DNA of 64,000 nt from Phoma sp. XZ068 (Eukaryota; Ascomycota; Dothideomycetes; Pleosporales; Didymellaceae). Shown here piece after piece: positions 1 through 11,272 of this stretch (the stretch's first letter is position 1; every line of letters begins with the position of its first letter). The notes below the pieces were generated by a model, which saw nothing but the letters and a program-made list of their open reading frames with translations, had not been told where the DNA came from and did not search any database. Made by a program: the position numbers and the translations under genes. The DNA lies in assembly GCA_004835665.1 (NCBI GenBank), contig RBKR01000003.1:1612001-1676000 (forward strand). Reading direction: 5' to 3'.

Positions 1-2445
1 CCGCCGCAGGTGTCATGCCGAGACTGCTGAAGGTAAAGCGAGAGCCATTACTAGTAGCTCGGCCACGAACAGCATTGAAGAACGGCTTCGCTGTACCGTT
101 GATCGCTTGCATAGCAGACCCAACCGCACCTCCGTTGCTTGCCAGCGCTGCATCGTCTTTCGGTTTCGCTGCGCCTGCTGGACGAGTTCGTCTGGACGGC
201 GGCCATTGGAAGGCTGAGGCTGGCATGAGGAACATGTGCACCGTGCCTTTGTCTGTGACAACGGCGACTTTGTCAATACGAGGAGCAGACCACGCCACAT
301 CGATGACGTTAGTCACTGTGATGCGAGTGAATCTGGCCACTTGTCGTACGTGTGGTCCTAGTGCCTGTTCCCTGGCGGACTTGCGTGCTCTTCTAAAGTT
401 TATGCGTTTGAGATCCCATACTTCTTGGAGGTCGCCCTTCTTGCTGATGGTCATCAGCATTAGACCAGTCGGAGAAAATGATAGGAAGCTGCAGCCGTGT
501 GTTGCAGGAATGACTGCGATTGGTTGCAAAGCGCTCTTGCTTCGTGACTCCTCCACCTCGATGAGTCTCTGCAAGTCGTGCACAGCGATTACGGTGGCTT
601 CCTGTCGTGGCTGTGCTTGGTTATGTCCATGAGTGGGTGGGAAGTAGTGTTGCATTGGATCCTGATATGGTAGGTTGTTCGCGGTGCCCTTGTTCATGTA
701 GCTCTTGAAAGCCTGCATACTCTTCTCAGTGGCCCAGCGTGCGCCTTGGATCGCGACCTGCGTACCCTCTCTGGTCAGACGGTTCAGGAGACTAGCTCCT
801 TCAGGAGCATCCACAGCACAGTTCGATGCTGGTTGAGGTGGCGCGCTGTGGTAGGCAATACCGGGTGGTCGTTCGTAGTAAGGAGATGTCAGAGCTGTGC
901 CGTTGACTTGGTATTGCGAGCTGGATGCGGGAGGAGTTACAGCCAGCCAGCGGTCCGAAAGGGAGAAGACCGGCACACCATATTTCTCGGGTGGGACATC
1001 TTCATGGCTGCCATCCGCGCCGCTCGAGGCACTCGAAGGGGTCACCCGCTCGCGCAGTTGCACAGAGGTCCAGAGCTTGCCTATACAGCGGAATCGCTCT
1101 GCGTGTTCTTCGTAGCCTTTGAGATAAGGGGCAAAAACAAAGACCTCTCCACTGGTACCAGAGGCAACAACAACAAACTTTCCGTTCGCATCGACGACTA
1201 ACTCTCCAACTGGAGCAGGAGGTTGAAAGAGAGGACTTCCCACAGGAGTAATCAAAGGCACTAAAGGACTTGTGTACAGGGTTGCCAGCTTCGTCTGCTC
1301 CTTGAGGGAATAGAGCTCGACTGTAGTTTGGTAGCCGCTTACCTGTGTCGATGAGTCGTTGCTAGAAGGTCTACTGGGAGACTCAGAGGCCGAGTCATCG
1401 ATGACAGACGACGAGCCACTTCCACTTCCACTACTGCGACTCTCTTTTAGAACAGGTCCATGCAGCGTGAGAGCAATCAGCGGTCTGAACTTCGCCAGTG
1501 GGTCCCTTCGTGAGCTCCACGGTAGGATCTTTGCACCAATGACGCCGCCTCTCAAGCCTTCCAAGCGACCTACAATGTCAAGCCTACCCCTTTCGACTCG
1601 AAAGACATCCAGACCGCCCTGTGACCCAACCAAAAGAACATTCTCCGTACTTCGAGCGGCTTCGTCCCCAGCCATGCTCAACGTGTCGAATCCACAGAAG
1701 TATCCGCCCTCGCCTGGGGCGATACCTCCATCGCGTATTCCATCGAGACCAAGGTCGAGCTCAGGGGCGCCGTAGAAGTGTGCTTGTGGCTGGTGGGGTA
1801 GAGGAGGATTTCCGGCAAAGTTCTGCGACAACGGACGGCCAGTGTACTGTGAGTACGTAGACGGCCTACGATCTCTCCCACCAAAAGTGGCCTGCTGACT
1901 AGGATGACTCAGAGGACGACCTCCGAGTGCTGGAGGCGAGTTCGACATGCCCGGCATGAAGAGACCGTCTCTAGCACCGGGCGAGTTCTGGAACGTCGGT
2001 GGCGAGCCTGCGATGGCTATGCCGCCGTTGCCAGGAGAGGCCTGGCTGCCAAAGAAAGGCAGCGACTTGGTCCACTCTGTTGTGTACTGGGCTGCGGTCC
2101 GGGTGGCACCGATAGCCGAGAAGAGTGGTGAGGTGTTCGCATTATAGTTTATGGGTGGAGAGGCGGAGGCGAAGCGCTGTGCTGAGGGCGGGGACTTGGT
2201 TCTGGGGTACGGAGTCAGAGAAGGGCGGCGGGCGGCGTGCACACTGGGGCTTACATCTCGCGCGGGTAGATGCGCGTAACTCGCTCTCCATGCCTATTGT
2301 CTCGTCCCAGCTCATGTCTCGACTTGCGGCCGCGCTGCTGGGGCGTGTCCTGCACCTTGAGCCGGTTGCGCTGCTGCTGGTGGAGGTGACTGAGGTTCGA
2401 AACGGGCGGCGTATGCTCGGCGGCGGGGTTCGGCGATGGGCTCAT
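1..2445 (-). CDS. BCAS3-domain WD40 protein (3' end off the window)
   Basis: The minus frame is open from the start at 2445 through the left edge, so the C-terminus is missing. Exon 1 is 2445-2255; a 53-nt intron (2254-2202, GTAAGC...CTGAC...CCCAG) restores the frame, and exon 2 runs to position 1. The N-terminal ~180 residues are Ser/Pro-rich and low in complexity. A beta-propeller region follows, with blade-like strings such as GGLDVFRVERGRLDIVGRL, VELYSLKEQTKL and LMLMTISKKGDLQEVWDL. A conserved SDRWLAV segment lies between the propeller blades, and GTVHMF follows near the edge. This pattern fits the fungal BCAS3/WD40 family; in animals BCAS3 works with PHAF1 at autophagosome formation sites. 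Function in this fungus is inferred from the family only. Another PROPPIN-like WD40 protein is the main alternative. Confidence 0.65.
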
Positions 2446-4066
2446 TCAAGTAGCTGGCGGGGTCTTGGGGTGTTTGGTGCAGAGCGGATACTCTGCTGCA
2501 GGTGCGGTGTGGAGTGGAAGGGGAGAGCACCGCGTACGAGGGTAGGGACGGGTGAGCGCGGCGCGTGAGGTGGCTAAGACAGGACGTGCTGCGTCATGCA
2601 CCGAATGCACCGAATGCACAAGTCCGCGGGTTCAGCTGCACGATTGGACCCTGAATCGTCGCAGATGGCCGTGCCAGTGACCGCAATCTGAACGGCAAGA
2701 GCTTGCCTGTGCCTGAATGGCCGGCCTTTGGTCCTGGCTGCGCTGCACTGGGCGTAGGCGGGGAAGCTTGTTGACAGTCGATCAGCCGCAGTACCGGGAG
2801 CTTCAGATGCGTCGGAAGCTCCTCAGCCCACAACGCGCAGGAATTCAGGAAGCGGTGCAGGTCTGGGGCGACCGGGCGGCTTATAGAGGACGGCGAAATT
2901 GTTGGGAGCTCTGCAGGTATCGACAATGTGGTGTGCAGTCCTATCTTGCTCTCACCGCGGCGAAGCACCTCCATGCCCCTCAAATGGCAGCTAACGCAGG
3001 TGACCTCTTAGCTCGCCCGCCGCCATTCCCGCTGTGGATAACAGCACGTTGGGCCGCCCATTGCTCTCAGTCGCTGTACCGTGGCCACGGCATTCCAGTT
3101 GATTTCCAACCCCCTCAGTTCAGCAGCTCACGCAAGCCGTCGTTGTAAGCTGTCGTCGAGTCGAAGACGCGGGGTACTCTTCGAACCGCTGCGATGACGT
3201 CCTTTGCAGCACCGCAGCTCGTTCCGCCCTACCCTTGCTCACTCAACACCTCAACACCTGCACGCTCATCTGATACGGCCTCTACGACGTGACAAAGAGC
3301 CATTCGTAAGCATCTCTACAAGGAAACCGCGCTCAATACAGATGTGTATTTTGCCCACTGTGTGGCTTCCATGTTTTCCTTCGATGCACTCAAAGTAAAT
3401 TGCATGCAAACAAGGCCATCTATCACTAGCCTGATGTGTAACGACTTCACCTTCTACTTCAAGCAAAGCTGAACCTGGGTCTTTGTTTTCTTCGTTCAGG
3501 CTGACTGTAAGCACTCTAGGATCCGACTTATTATTTACTTTTTGGCAGCCACCATGCATCACTGACAGTCTTGACAGAAGATCTAGGTTAGCTACAGGGC
3601 ATCTGCGGACGGAAAGGTGCAGCCTTACTTCCGAAATTGCGGGTCCGATCCTGCGAGCCGTCTATCAGATCTGTAGGCCGAACTTCTCCACCTACACCTC
3701 CGCTGCACACTACACCTATCGTGGCGAAACCACCGGTGGACCTTCATCTCCGCGTATGGGTTCAGCTTGGCTGTCAGAGTACATTGCCCGAGGCGGCCCT
3801 GCCTCAGCGAGTCGGAGGCTCGCCTTCATTTCTTCTTCGTGACCAAAATTATACCCTTACTTTCGCAGCATGTACTTATATCAAGGCCCCACCGAGCCGT
3901 GTAATCTCATTTCAAGCTATGTAAGGTGAACGGTTAGAATTAACGCAACTGCGCTTCAAATTCATCTTCACCTGTACAAACTTCAAGTAGCCGCCTCTGC
4001 ACTTTTCTGTCTCTGTCGCTTCTCCAGCCTTTGAAAATACAACTCGTTTCAACCACACGACCAGCA
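2446..4066. other. intergenic region, no gene supported
   Basis: Short open frames occur on both strands here but none has family resemblance, a splice-consistent extension or even codon use. The stretch separates the divergent BCAS3-like gene and the SRPBCC-like gene, so it should contain both promoters. I see no repeat or RNA gene. Confidence 0.5.
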
Positions 4067-4678
4067 ATGGCCGTCCAGAAGCTCAAGATGCTGGTGCTGG
4101 TGCTCTTGCTCCAGACCTTTGGTGTGGTTTCGACGTTCACCAACCTGCCTGACGTGCCCCCAGGCGTTTTCAACGTCAGCACTCGAATCGAGATTCGCAG
4201 CAACAAACACGCCGTCTGGAATGCACTCACCGACTTTGTCAAGTACCCAGACTGGAACCCGTTTGTGCGCGCCTCGATCATGGTCTCATCTGACAACGCC
4301 ACCCTTCGAGATCAGTTTCCTAAGGAAGGGCGTCAGTTGTTTCTACGCACCCAAATTCCGCCTCTACCATTACCCGTCAACAGACATACGTCAGACGTTG
4401 AGAAGAACACTCAATACTCATATGAGAACGTCACGCATGTCCAGCGTAAACAAGGACGACTGGCTTGGGACTTCACAAATGGCCCTTCCCTACAAGCAGA
4501 GCGATGGCAAGCTGTCAGCGATATTGGTCGTGGAAAAGTGCTTTACGAAAGCAGGGAGGTCTTCAATGGTCCATTGGCTGAGACCTTGAAGTCTCAGCTT
4601 GCTCAGGCACTGCAAGCCGGTTTCGATGCGCAGGGCCAGGCCCTGAAGGTCTTGCTCGAAGGCTGTGGTAAGGACTGA
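4067..4678 (+). CDS. secreted or membrane-tethered SRPBCC/START-like protein
   Basis: A single-exon protein of about 203 residues. The start at 4067 is preferred over an in-frame ATG at 4031, because it has a G at -3 and G at +4 and places a hydrophobic signal-like segment (KMLVLVLLLQTFGVVST) right at the N-terminus. The mature part begins with a strand and helix typical of SRPBCC proteins (STRIEIRSNKHAVWNALTD, then YPDWNPFV), and ends with an amphipathic helix (LKSQLAQALQAGFDAQGQAL). This resembles the polyketide cyclase/dehydrase-like members of the superfamily, which bind hydrophobic ligands in a cavity. No ligand or pathway can be named: the neighbours are an autophagy-type WD40 gene and a cystine transporter, and there is no biosynthetic cluster around it. 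Confidence 0.6.
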   Translation: MAVQKLKMLVLVLLLQTFGVVSTFTNLPDVPPGVFNVSTRIEIRSNKHAVWNALTDFVKYPDWNPFVRASIMVSSDNATLRDQFPKEGRQLFLRTQIPPLPLPVNRHTSDVEKNTQYSYENVTHVQRKQGRLAWDFTNGPSLQAERWQAVSDIGRGKVLYESREVFNGPLAETLKSQLAQALQAGFDAQGQALKVLLEGCGKD

Positions 4679-5191
4679 GGTTGACACCTTGTCCAGCTGT
4701 GGCCGATGCTCGCGATGGTCAGTCCATGTTTGATACGAGAGCTCTTCGTATCTCATTCATCTCCGTGAACGAAGTTGGGCCGAGTACGGAGATCAGCCCA
4801 TGGATGCAATAAAGGCACCAGGCTGCTGGGACATCTAGACAATCTCTAGGAAATCAATAGGAAATCAATAGTCTTTCATAACATGATATTTACGACTTTG
4901 AACTTTCAAGGCTGCAACTCGTGTTTGTCGAATGCTCAGCACTAGCGGCTCGGCTGGCAAGACCCCGGTTGGTAATGCAGCACGCTGGTGTCCACGTTAT
5001 CGCTGTCGCAATCCTGCAGTCACGTCTCGACATCAGGCGCCTGCTCACGATGGTCTTTGAGTCTCACTACCTTCTTTTCAGTGTGCTACCCGTTCTTTGA
5101 TTCATGCATCCGAGCACCCGAAGGCTGCGCCGTGCCTTTTGATGTCATTCCTTCGTTCCTACGCCCTCTACCGCATTCCTCAACCCACGCC
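4679..5191. other. intergenic region with a short tandem repeat
   Basis: This gap lies between two plus-strand genes and carries the terminator of the first and the promoter of the second. Near 4849-4871 the string AGGAAATCAAT occurs twice in tandem. No coding sequence is supported. Confidence 0.45.
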
Positions 5192-6180
5192 ATGATTTCT
5201 CTAGAGCTGGAGGCCTTTGCACGGGCTCTGTCTCGCGTGCTAGGGTGGGCATATTTTCTTTCTTGGGTACGTCTGAATACGGCAAATAGCTGCATTATGC
5301 GAACAACTGCTCACACGACCTGCAGTCTGGTAGCTTCTACCCCCAACCGATATCGAACTACAAGCGCAAGTCGACGCTCGGCCTCGCGATAGACTTCCCC
5401 ACGCTCAACGTCCTCGGCTTTTGCATGTACACCATCTCCACCGCCTCGTTCCTGTATTCGCCGACCATACAAGCACAGTACGCGCACCGACACCCTGAAG
5501 CGCCAGAGACAACCGTGCGCTTCAATGACTTCTTGTTCGCGGCGCATGGCGCGGTCATGTGCGTGATCTGCTATACCCAGTTCTTCCCTAAGATTTGGGG
5601 TTTCCAAGTTGGGAAGACGCAGAGGGCTAGCAAGGCTGTGTTGGGCATATTCTGGGGCTGCGTAGTAGCTATCATTTGGACAATCCTTATGGTAAGGTGG
5701 AGAGGGATTAACGGCGGGTACGACGCTGATACGTGGGCGTGGATCGACGTGGTGAGTAATGCTGGCATCGACAATGCTTTAAAATAATGCTACACGGCTG
5801 ACTGACTACTCCAGATCTACGTACTTGGATACGTCAAATTAATCACTGTGATATGCAAGTACATCCCGCAAATGTGGGTAAACTACAAGCGCAAGTCGAC
5901 CGTAGGATGGAGCATCTACCCCATGCTCATGGACTTTGCCGGAGGATGGCTGTCGCTGGCCCAGCTCGTCATCGACTCGTCCTTGCAACACGATTGGACG
6001 GGCGTAACGGGCAACCCGGTGAAATTCGGGCTGTCCAACATCACCATCGTGTTCGACATCATCTTCATGCTGCAGCACTACGTGCTCTACCGCGGCGCGG
6101 ATAAGCACCTCGAAGACGAGGAGCTGGCGACGTCATGGGACGCTGAGCGCGAAAGGCTGATATCGGAGCGGGTTACGTAG
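5192..6180 (+). CDS. ERS1: cystinosin/ERS1-type PQ-loop lysosomal (vacuolar) transporter
   Basis: Three exons (5192-5266, 5326-5751, 5815-6180) give 288 residues, with introns of 59 and 63 nt that keep the frame exactly. Two PQ-loop repeats are visible: SGSFYPQPISNYKRKSTLGL near residue 26 and CKYIPQMWVNYKRKSTVGW near residue 180. Each sits beside hydrophobic helices, and the total fits the seven-helix layout of cystinosin. The C-terminal FDIIFMLQHYVLYR matches the last helix of the family. Cystinosin exports cystine from lysosomes with protons; the fungal homologue Ers1 acts on endosomes or the vacuole. The length is normal and no defect is seen. A general PQ-loop amino-acid transporter is the alternative, but the spacing and the C-terminal helix favour cystinosin. 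Confidence 0.87.
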
Positions 6181-7864
6181 TCTAGCAAGCATTATTGATT
6201 GCTTTTGCAATCAACATGAAAATGCCTTTCGGTCCGCATCTCAGACTCGGCAGATGTATCCTGACAGAGCGACGAATCTCAGCTGCAACTACCCAACGAT
6301 GACAGGGGATTCTGCAGGTTACTATGGCGTATCAAGATTCCTTTCCGCCCCTGGTCTTGCAAAAGCAAACCAACATGTCATGTATAGTGGATGTTCCCAA
6401 TAGGGATTACACAGATCTCCAGCTCGGCGAATTGAGTGGAGATCATGCTCGGAGATCTTGCGTGGAGATCTTGCGTGGAGATCTCGCGTGCAGATCATGC
6501 GTGGAGATCTTCGCGTGACAGGCACGCCTTCAATCCACTTCGCGTCACGTTCGCCATGTTATGCATCGTGGAGAGGAACGCGCACACGCGCATTCGGGTT
6601 CGGTTTATCCTATTCCCGGACCTTGTTAAACGGCGATCCCAGCGAATTATGGATACCAATGGTGTTGGTTCCTATCTCATGGACTGTATATCCCGGCCTA
6701 GTTCCAGACAAAATGCCAGGAACAGGGCAGGAATTGGGACCGAGTCGAAGTAGAGGGTTCGCGGGTGCGATCGAGGCGCGTGGCCAGATCCGCTAGATCC
6801 ATTGAACCTCGATAGATGCAGACGGGGCCCAAGATGCCTGAACCTTCAAAGATTAATTGAACGTAGCTCAACGTAGCGGAAATGATGCACTGCTTGGAAA
6901 ACAGCATTCGGGCGAACAGAAACAGTGTTCGTGAACGACTCGTTAGTGGCTGCGTTGACAGCTCTGACAGCACTGCGGGAGTCTGTGTGCCCTTCCACAC
7001 GAGCAACCGTCTCTTCGTGTTTGGAACGTTCATGGTGCATACGAGGCCTTCTGAACGTGGCGTTGACGTTGCTTTTGGCCGTCAACATGCAACCGCTGGA
7101 CATTGCACCTCGACGTCTCGTTGGCTAAAGAGCCGCGGGGGATTCCCGCTAGGATGGCACGGCTCTGATAATCAGGTACGACGCGCTCAGGTACGCAGCA
7201 CGAGCGCTGCGCGGCTGGGAATGCATTCGCGACCGACCTCCCGCATTTGCGCTCAGTGTGCATCTGAAAGTGGAATTTCTTCGCTGCGGTGCAACGCCCA
7301 ACGCTTCTTTTGCGTCAATGCCAGACGTTGCACGTTGCCATTTCGCCAGCACAGACGTGTTCGAGAAATTGACAGATTTACGTGTGCCGCGCCGCCGAAC
7401 GTCCGGTCCCGTCTCCATTAACGTGCTGGGCACTTTTCATTTGTGCAGCGGAGCTCAACCTCCACTATCGACGGTTCAGCAACTTTCTTGCAGGACCGGC
7501 TCCTCCCGAGGCACCAGAGCCATTGATCTAGCTTCCCCCCAGGACTAAGGTTTGCTAGCGGGATCGTTTCCTGGCTGCACGATCTGTCAGTGGCATCAAC
7601 GAGTTCAAAGGTTGCAGTCCAACGTTGCCTGTCGTGGCCTAGCTTCACGCCGACCCAACTGTGAGGTTTCTGTCTTGACGTGTCAAAGCCCTCAGCTGGC
7701 TCTTCTGGTACGTCTATCTTAATTAGGACTTCTCGTCATGGTTCCACATTTTGCGCTCCCGGCTCGCGTTCAGGCGCCGCCAATACAGCATTTCCGTTAA
7801 TTCTCGAGCCTGTCCCTGCTTGAAGCCGTCCATTGGCCTTCCCGCTCCGTAATTCCTGGCTGTT
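6181..7864. other. long intergenic region upstream of the RGS-LOV gene
   Basis: About 1.7 kb without a supportable gene. Open frames in the 6880-7550 part are short, overlap on both strands and show no family features. The region includes a 13-bp minisatellite at 6438-6516, listed separately. The long spacer before a signalling gene could hold upstream control elements. Confidence 0.45.
6438..6516. repeat. 13-bp minisatellite, six units
   Basis: Six near-identical units of GGAGATCWTGCGT stand head to tail (unit starts 6438, 6451, 6464, 6477, 6490, 6503). Units 2 and 3 are identical; the others differ by one to three bases and the last has one extra base. Each unit contains a GATC core. It lies between genes and is not in a supported coding frame. 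Confidence 0.85.
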
Positions 7865-10800
7865 ATGCATTTGTTCAAGCACAAAAGACGATCGGCTCAT
7901 AGTATCTCTTCCCCCAAGCAGTCAATTTCATCTTCCAGATACGCCAACGCTGCACACACAGACCAAGCTTCCTCAATGGGGAGCGTAGGCGAGCAGTCCT
8001 CGGCGCCCTACATCGATAGCGTCATCGCAGGAGCTGCCCCCGATGCGGACCCCAAAGTTCACGGGGATGGTGAGAGTCCAGTTAATGAGCCATTGGTAAT
8101 GGACTTTGCTGCCATGCACGATGAGCGCGGCATAAATGGTACTAATGCCCCACTCGCGGCCCATTCTAGCAGAGCAGATGGCAGTTGGCTCTCAGACGAC
8201 GATTCTGCTGCCGCGCCGCCAGACTTCTCTGGCCGTCGAGACATAACTCATCACGTTCCTTTAAGAACAAGGTAGGTTATATTAAACATCACTATCTGCA
8301 TAGCGGCTGATCTGGGCAGCTCTAACGACTTTACTGCCAAAATAAAAAGACGAAGCCTGCTTGGCCGATCATCACGTAAATCTAGTATCACACCAGAGCC
8401 TCATTCTAACTCACACCACATGCCGGAAACACGACGTCTCGTCATGCCCGAGACGCCAGAGTCTCAGCATTCTTTCCAGCTCAATTCATCACGGCGTGGC
8501 AGCATAGCAGGCCAAAGTTCAGTACGCGCGTCAAGTATAGGACCTACCACCATGCGCAGCTCTGCCGATTCAGTCATTTCACACGACTCCTTCACGCCTT
8601 CAATAGCAACAGGTACTCTTGCTCCCTTGCAGCAGAAGAACGGTCTTGACGATGGCGACCGCCTCTCCCCACTGCTGGAAGATGATCCGAAATCTTGGGA
8701 TCTCATTGAGCCAGAGGAGCACAGTCGCAAAGTGTTTTCGCTCGAGACTCGCTCAGAGCAATTGTTCTCCAAAGAGCATCTAGCCGCCATCTTCAAAGAT
8801 ACACCGTCTCTACTCCGGTTCACAGCGTTCCTCAGCATTGCACGGCCAAAGTCTGTGCCAGTTCTGATCTACTACCTCGATGCAATGAAGGCACTGCGCG
8901 CAATCAATTACGCCAATGCGGTCGCGGAAGCACTGGAGCCAATTCCTAGCCTGGATTTCACCGAGACCCAGGCACGACCGACAGTGAATGGCGTCTTGGA
9001 AGAGAAGGCACAGCGAGCATTTGATATTTTGGTGCGAGATGACCTTCCAGCATTCATCACACACATTTTCACGCAGGTCGTGAACGTGAGCATTTCGAAG
9101 CGTGTTACTGGAAATCTACCACCTTTGCTGCGCGAGGCTAGTGAAGGACTGGCAGAGGTGTTTTGTTTGACCGATCCTTCAAGACGGGATAACCCTATCA
9201 TTTTTGCTTCAGAAGGTGAGAACCTTGCAGTTCGCAGAAGCTGACAGCGCTGATCAAGTTGCAGAATTTCATAGAACTACACAGTACGGTGTCAGCTATG
9301 CCATTGGGCGCAATTGTCGATTCCTTCAGGGTCCAAAGACAAATCACAGTAGTGTTGCGCGCTTCAAGGAAATGTGCATGCAGGGCAAGGAGCATAGCGA
9401 GGTGTTCTTGAACTAGTAGGCAACATCCGCATTTACTTCATAGTTGCTTGCTAACTGCTCAACAGCCGACGTGACGGTTCTCCATTCATGAACTTACTCA
9501 TGATTGCGCCTCTCCTCGATTCTCGAGGTAATCTCCGCTACTTCATCGGCGCCCAGATCGACGTCTCCGGTCTCGTAAAGGACGCCACGGATCTCGAAGC
9601 TTTTCAGCGTATGCTTGATGAGGAAGAGGGCGTTGCACCACCCGAGGAGGCGAAGGACGAATTTCAGGAGCTTAGTGAGATGTTTAACCATGGCGAGCTG
9701 GACACTGTCCGTAAATTTGGTGGCAATATGCACCGAGACCATATCGACGACCAGGATGACAAGGCGAGCGTGATTCAGCGACCCAGGTTGCTCATCCAAG
9801 ATCAATCGACGTTCGACGTGGAAGTAGCAGAGAAACCACCACCTAAACCCGAGGGGAGATTGTCAGGACCGTACAAACATGTAAGGCACACCAGCGCTCA
9901 ACACGAACACAAACTGATATATCACAGTACCTCCTCGTTCGCCCTGCCCCGTCCCTACGTATCCTCTTCACATCTCCCTCCCTTCGCGTCCCCGGCATCC
10001 TACAATCTCACTTCCTCGACCGCATCGGCGGCTCAAACCGCGTGCGCGAATCCGTACGCGACGCACTCGCCGACGGCTCACGCGGCGTGACTGCCAAAAT
10101 CCGATGGCTCCCCCACGCAGTCGAGAACCTCGGAACAACATATGAAGAAGGCCGACCGCGCTGGATTCACTGCACACCGCTGCTCGGTCAAAGCGGCAGC
10201 GTAGGAATCTGGATGATCGTGATCGTTGACGAGGAAAAGCATACTCAGCCGAACAGGCGGTTCAGGCAGGCGCCGCCCGTTGCAAACGACGTGCGAACGC
10301 CGCATCATGTTGTACCATCCGGGGCGCGTGAGTTGAACAGCAGGATTGATAATCTCAGTCTGACGGGCGACAGCCATCGAGACGATTACGGGAATGCGAG
10401 CCGCGCCGCGACCCCGAATGGAGAACGTTACGGCGAGCGATACGGTGAGCGCAACGGCGTAGGCGCGCATAGACATATGGTCCTTGATGCTATGCGGTCA
10501 CCGCCCAGTCCTCGATGGAGTATAAACGAGCAGCGTGCGACGTATAACCACTCAGTTGCGAGAAGCTTGAAGGGTAATCATTATGGCCCCGGGGACAGTG
10601 TTGATTCGTTTCACATATGACTGCACCCGGCAGTGAGCAGCTCTGGAGAGAGTGGTGAAGGGAATAGAGGGAGTTCAACGGATGACACGAAGTATAGTGG
10701 GGAAGAAGAGCGGAATGGGAGTGTTTGGAGTGCGGTCAGTGACAGAAGCGGAATTTTGAAGACTACGACCTTTGAGTTGACAGAAGAGAGCACGCAATCG

Positions 10801-10944
10801 GTGGGGTCGTCGACGAGGTCATCTATTGTGCCGAAAGAGTGGGAAGAAGGGTTGCAGTCGTCGGCAGATGACGAGCCGTTTGGGTTATTGAGCATGATTG
10901 TCGAGCAAGGGCGGCTGGCTAAGGCTAAACGTCGCGTAGACTGA
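7865..10944 (+). CDS. RGS-LOV blue-light photoreceptor (BcLOV4-like)
   Basis: Six exons (7865-8271, 8320-9215, 9265-9415, 9466-9880, 9928-10573, 10634-10944) join in frame to about 941 residues; introns are 47 to 60 nt. Residues 1-270 are Ser-rich and probably disordered. An RGS-like helical domain follows at about 275-400 (FSLETRSEQLFSKEHLAAIF onward). A LOV domain starts near 428 (NPIIFASEEFHRTTQYG), holds the flavin-adduct motif GRNCRFLQ with the reactive Cys near 452, and ends with FIGAQIDVSGL. A basic and amphipathic C-terminal region follows. This order is that of fungal RGS-LOV proteins such as Botrytis BcLOV4, which bind flavin and move to the plasma membrane in blue light. The last exon is less certain: without the final intron the protein would stop at 10620. 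Coupling to G-protein signalling is inferred. Confidence 0.88.
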
Positions 10945-11272
10945 GTTTTGAGAGTGTTGGGAGCATGTTGTACGATGCGATGGAGTGTTATATACCCTTC
11001 GGGAGGATGGCGATGTTGCAGTTTTGAGCAAATTATCTGTAGTATTAGCAGCCTATCGCCATAACGAATCTTGCACGTTTTTTTATATTCTCTCTCTCCT
11101 TCACTCTGTCTTGATTGTAGCAATCTTGTAATATCCTTATAGAAATCTGCGGCGAATCGGAGATATAGCCAATCTGATTGGACCATGGCTCCGGGCGTCG
11201 TGAAAGCAAATCCACCCCACCAAAACAGCATCCTACGCTCGCAACACTTCAAAGCACCTCAAACCCGCAACA
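10945..11272. other. intergenic region, nothing recognised
   Basis: A 328-bp gap between two plus-strand genes, with a pyrimidine-rich patch near 11085-11110 (TTTTTTTATATTCTCTCTCT) that could belong to the promoter of the next gene. No coding or RNA signal was found. Confidence 0.4.

Noticed and set aside
15..632. 205-codon plus frame at the left edge
   Set aside because: It is antisense to the BCAS3/WD40 gene, whose minus frame shows conserved repeats throughout.
1340..1346. GTAAGC donor-like site inside the BCAS3 gene
   Set aside because: Reading straight through keeps the conserved frame (VELYSLKEQ), so no intron is used here.
2717..3148. 143-codon plus frame
   Set aside because: Composition is uneven, there are no motifs, and it overlaps a similar random minus frame.
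10611..11252. 213-codon minus frame
   Set aside because: It lies antisense to the last exon of the RGS-LOV gene and its flank, with no family features.
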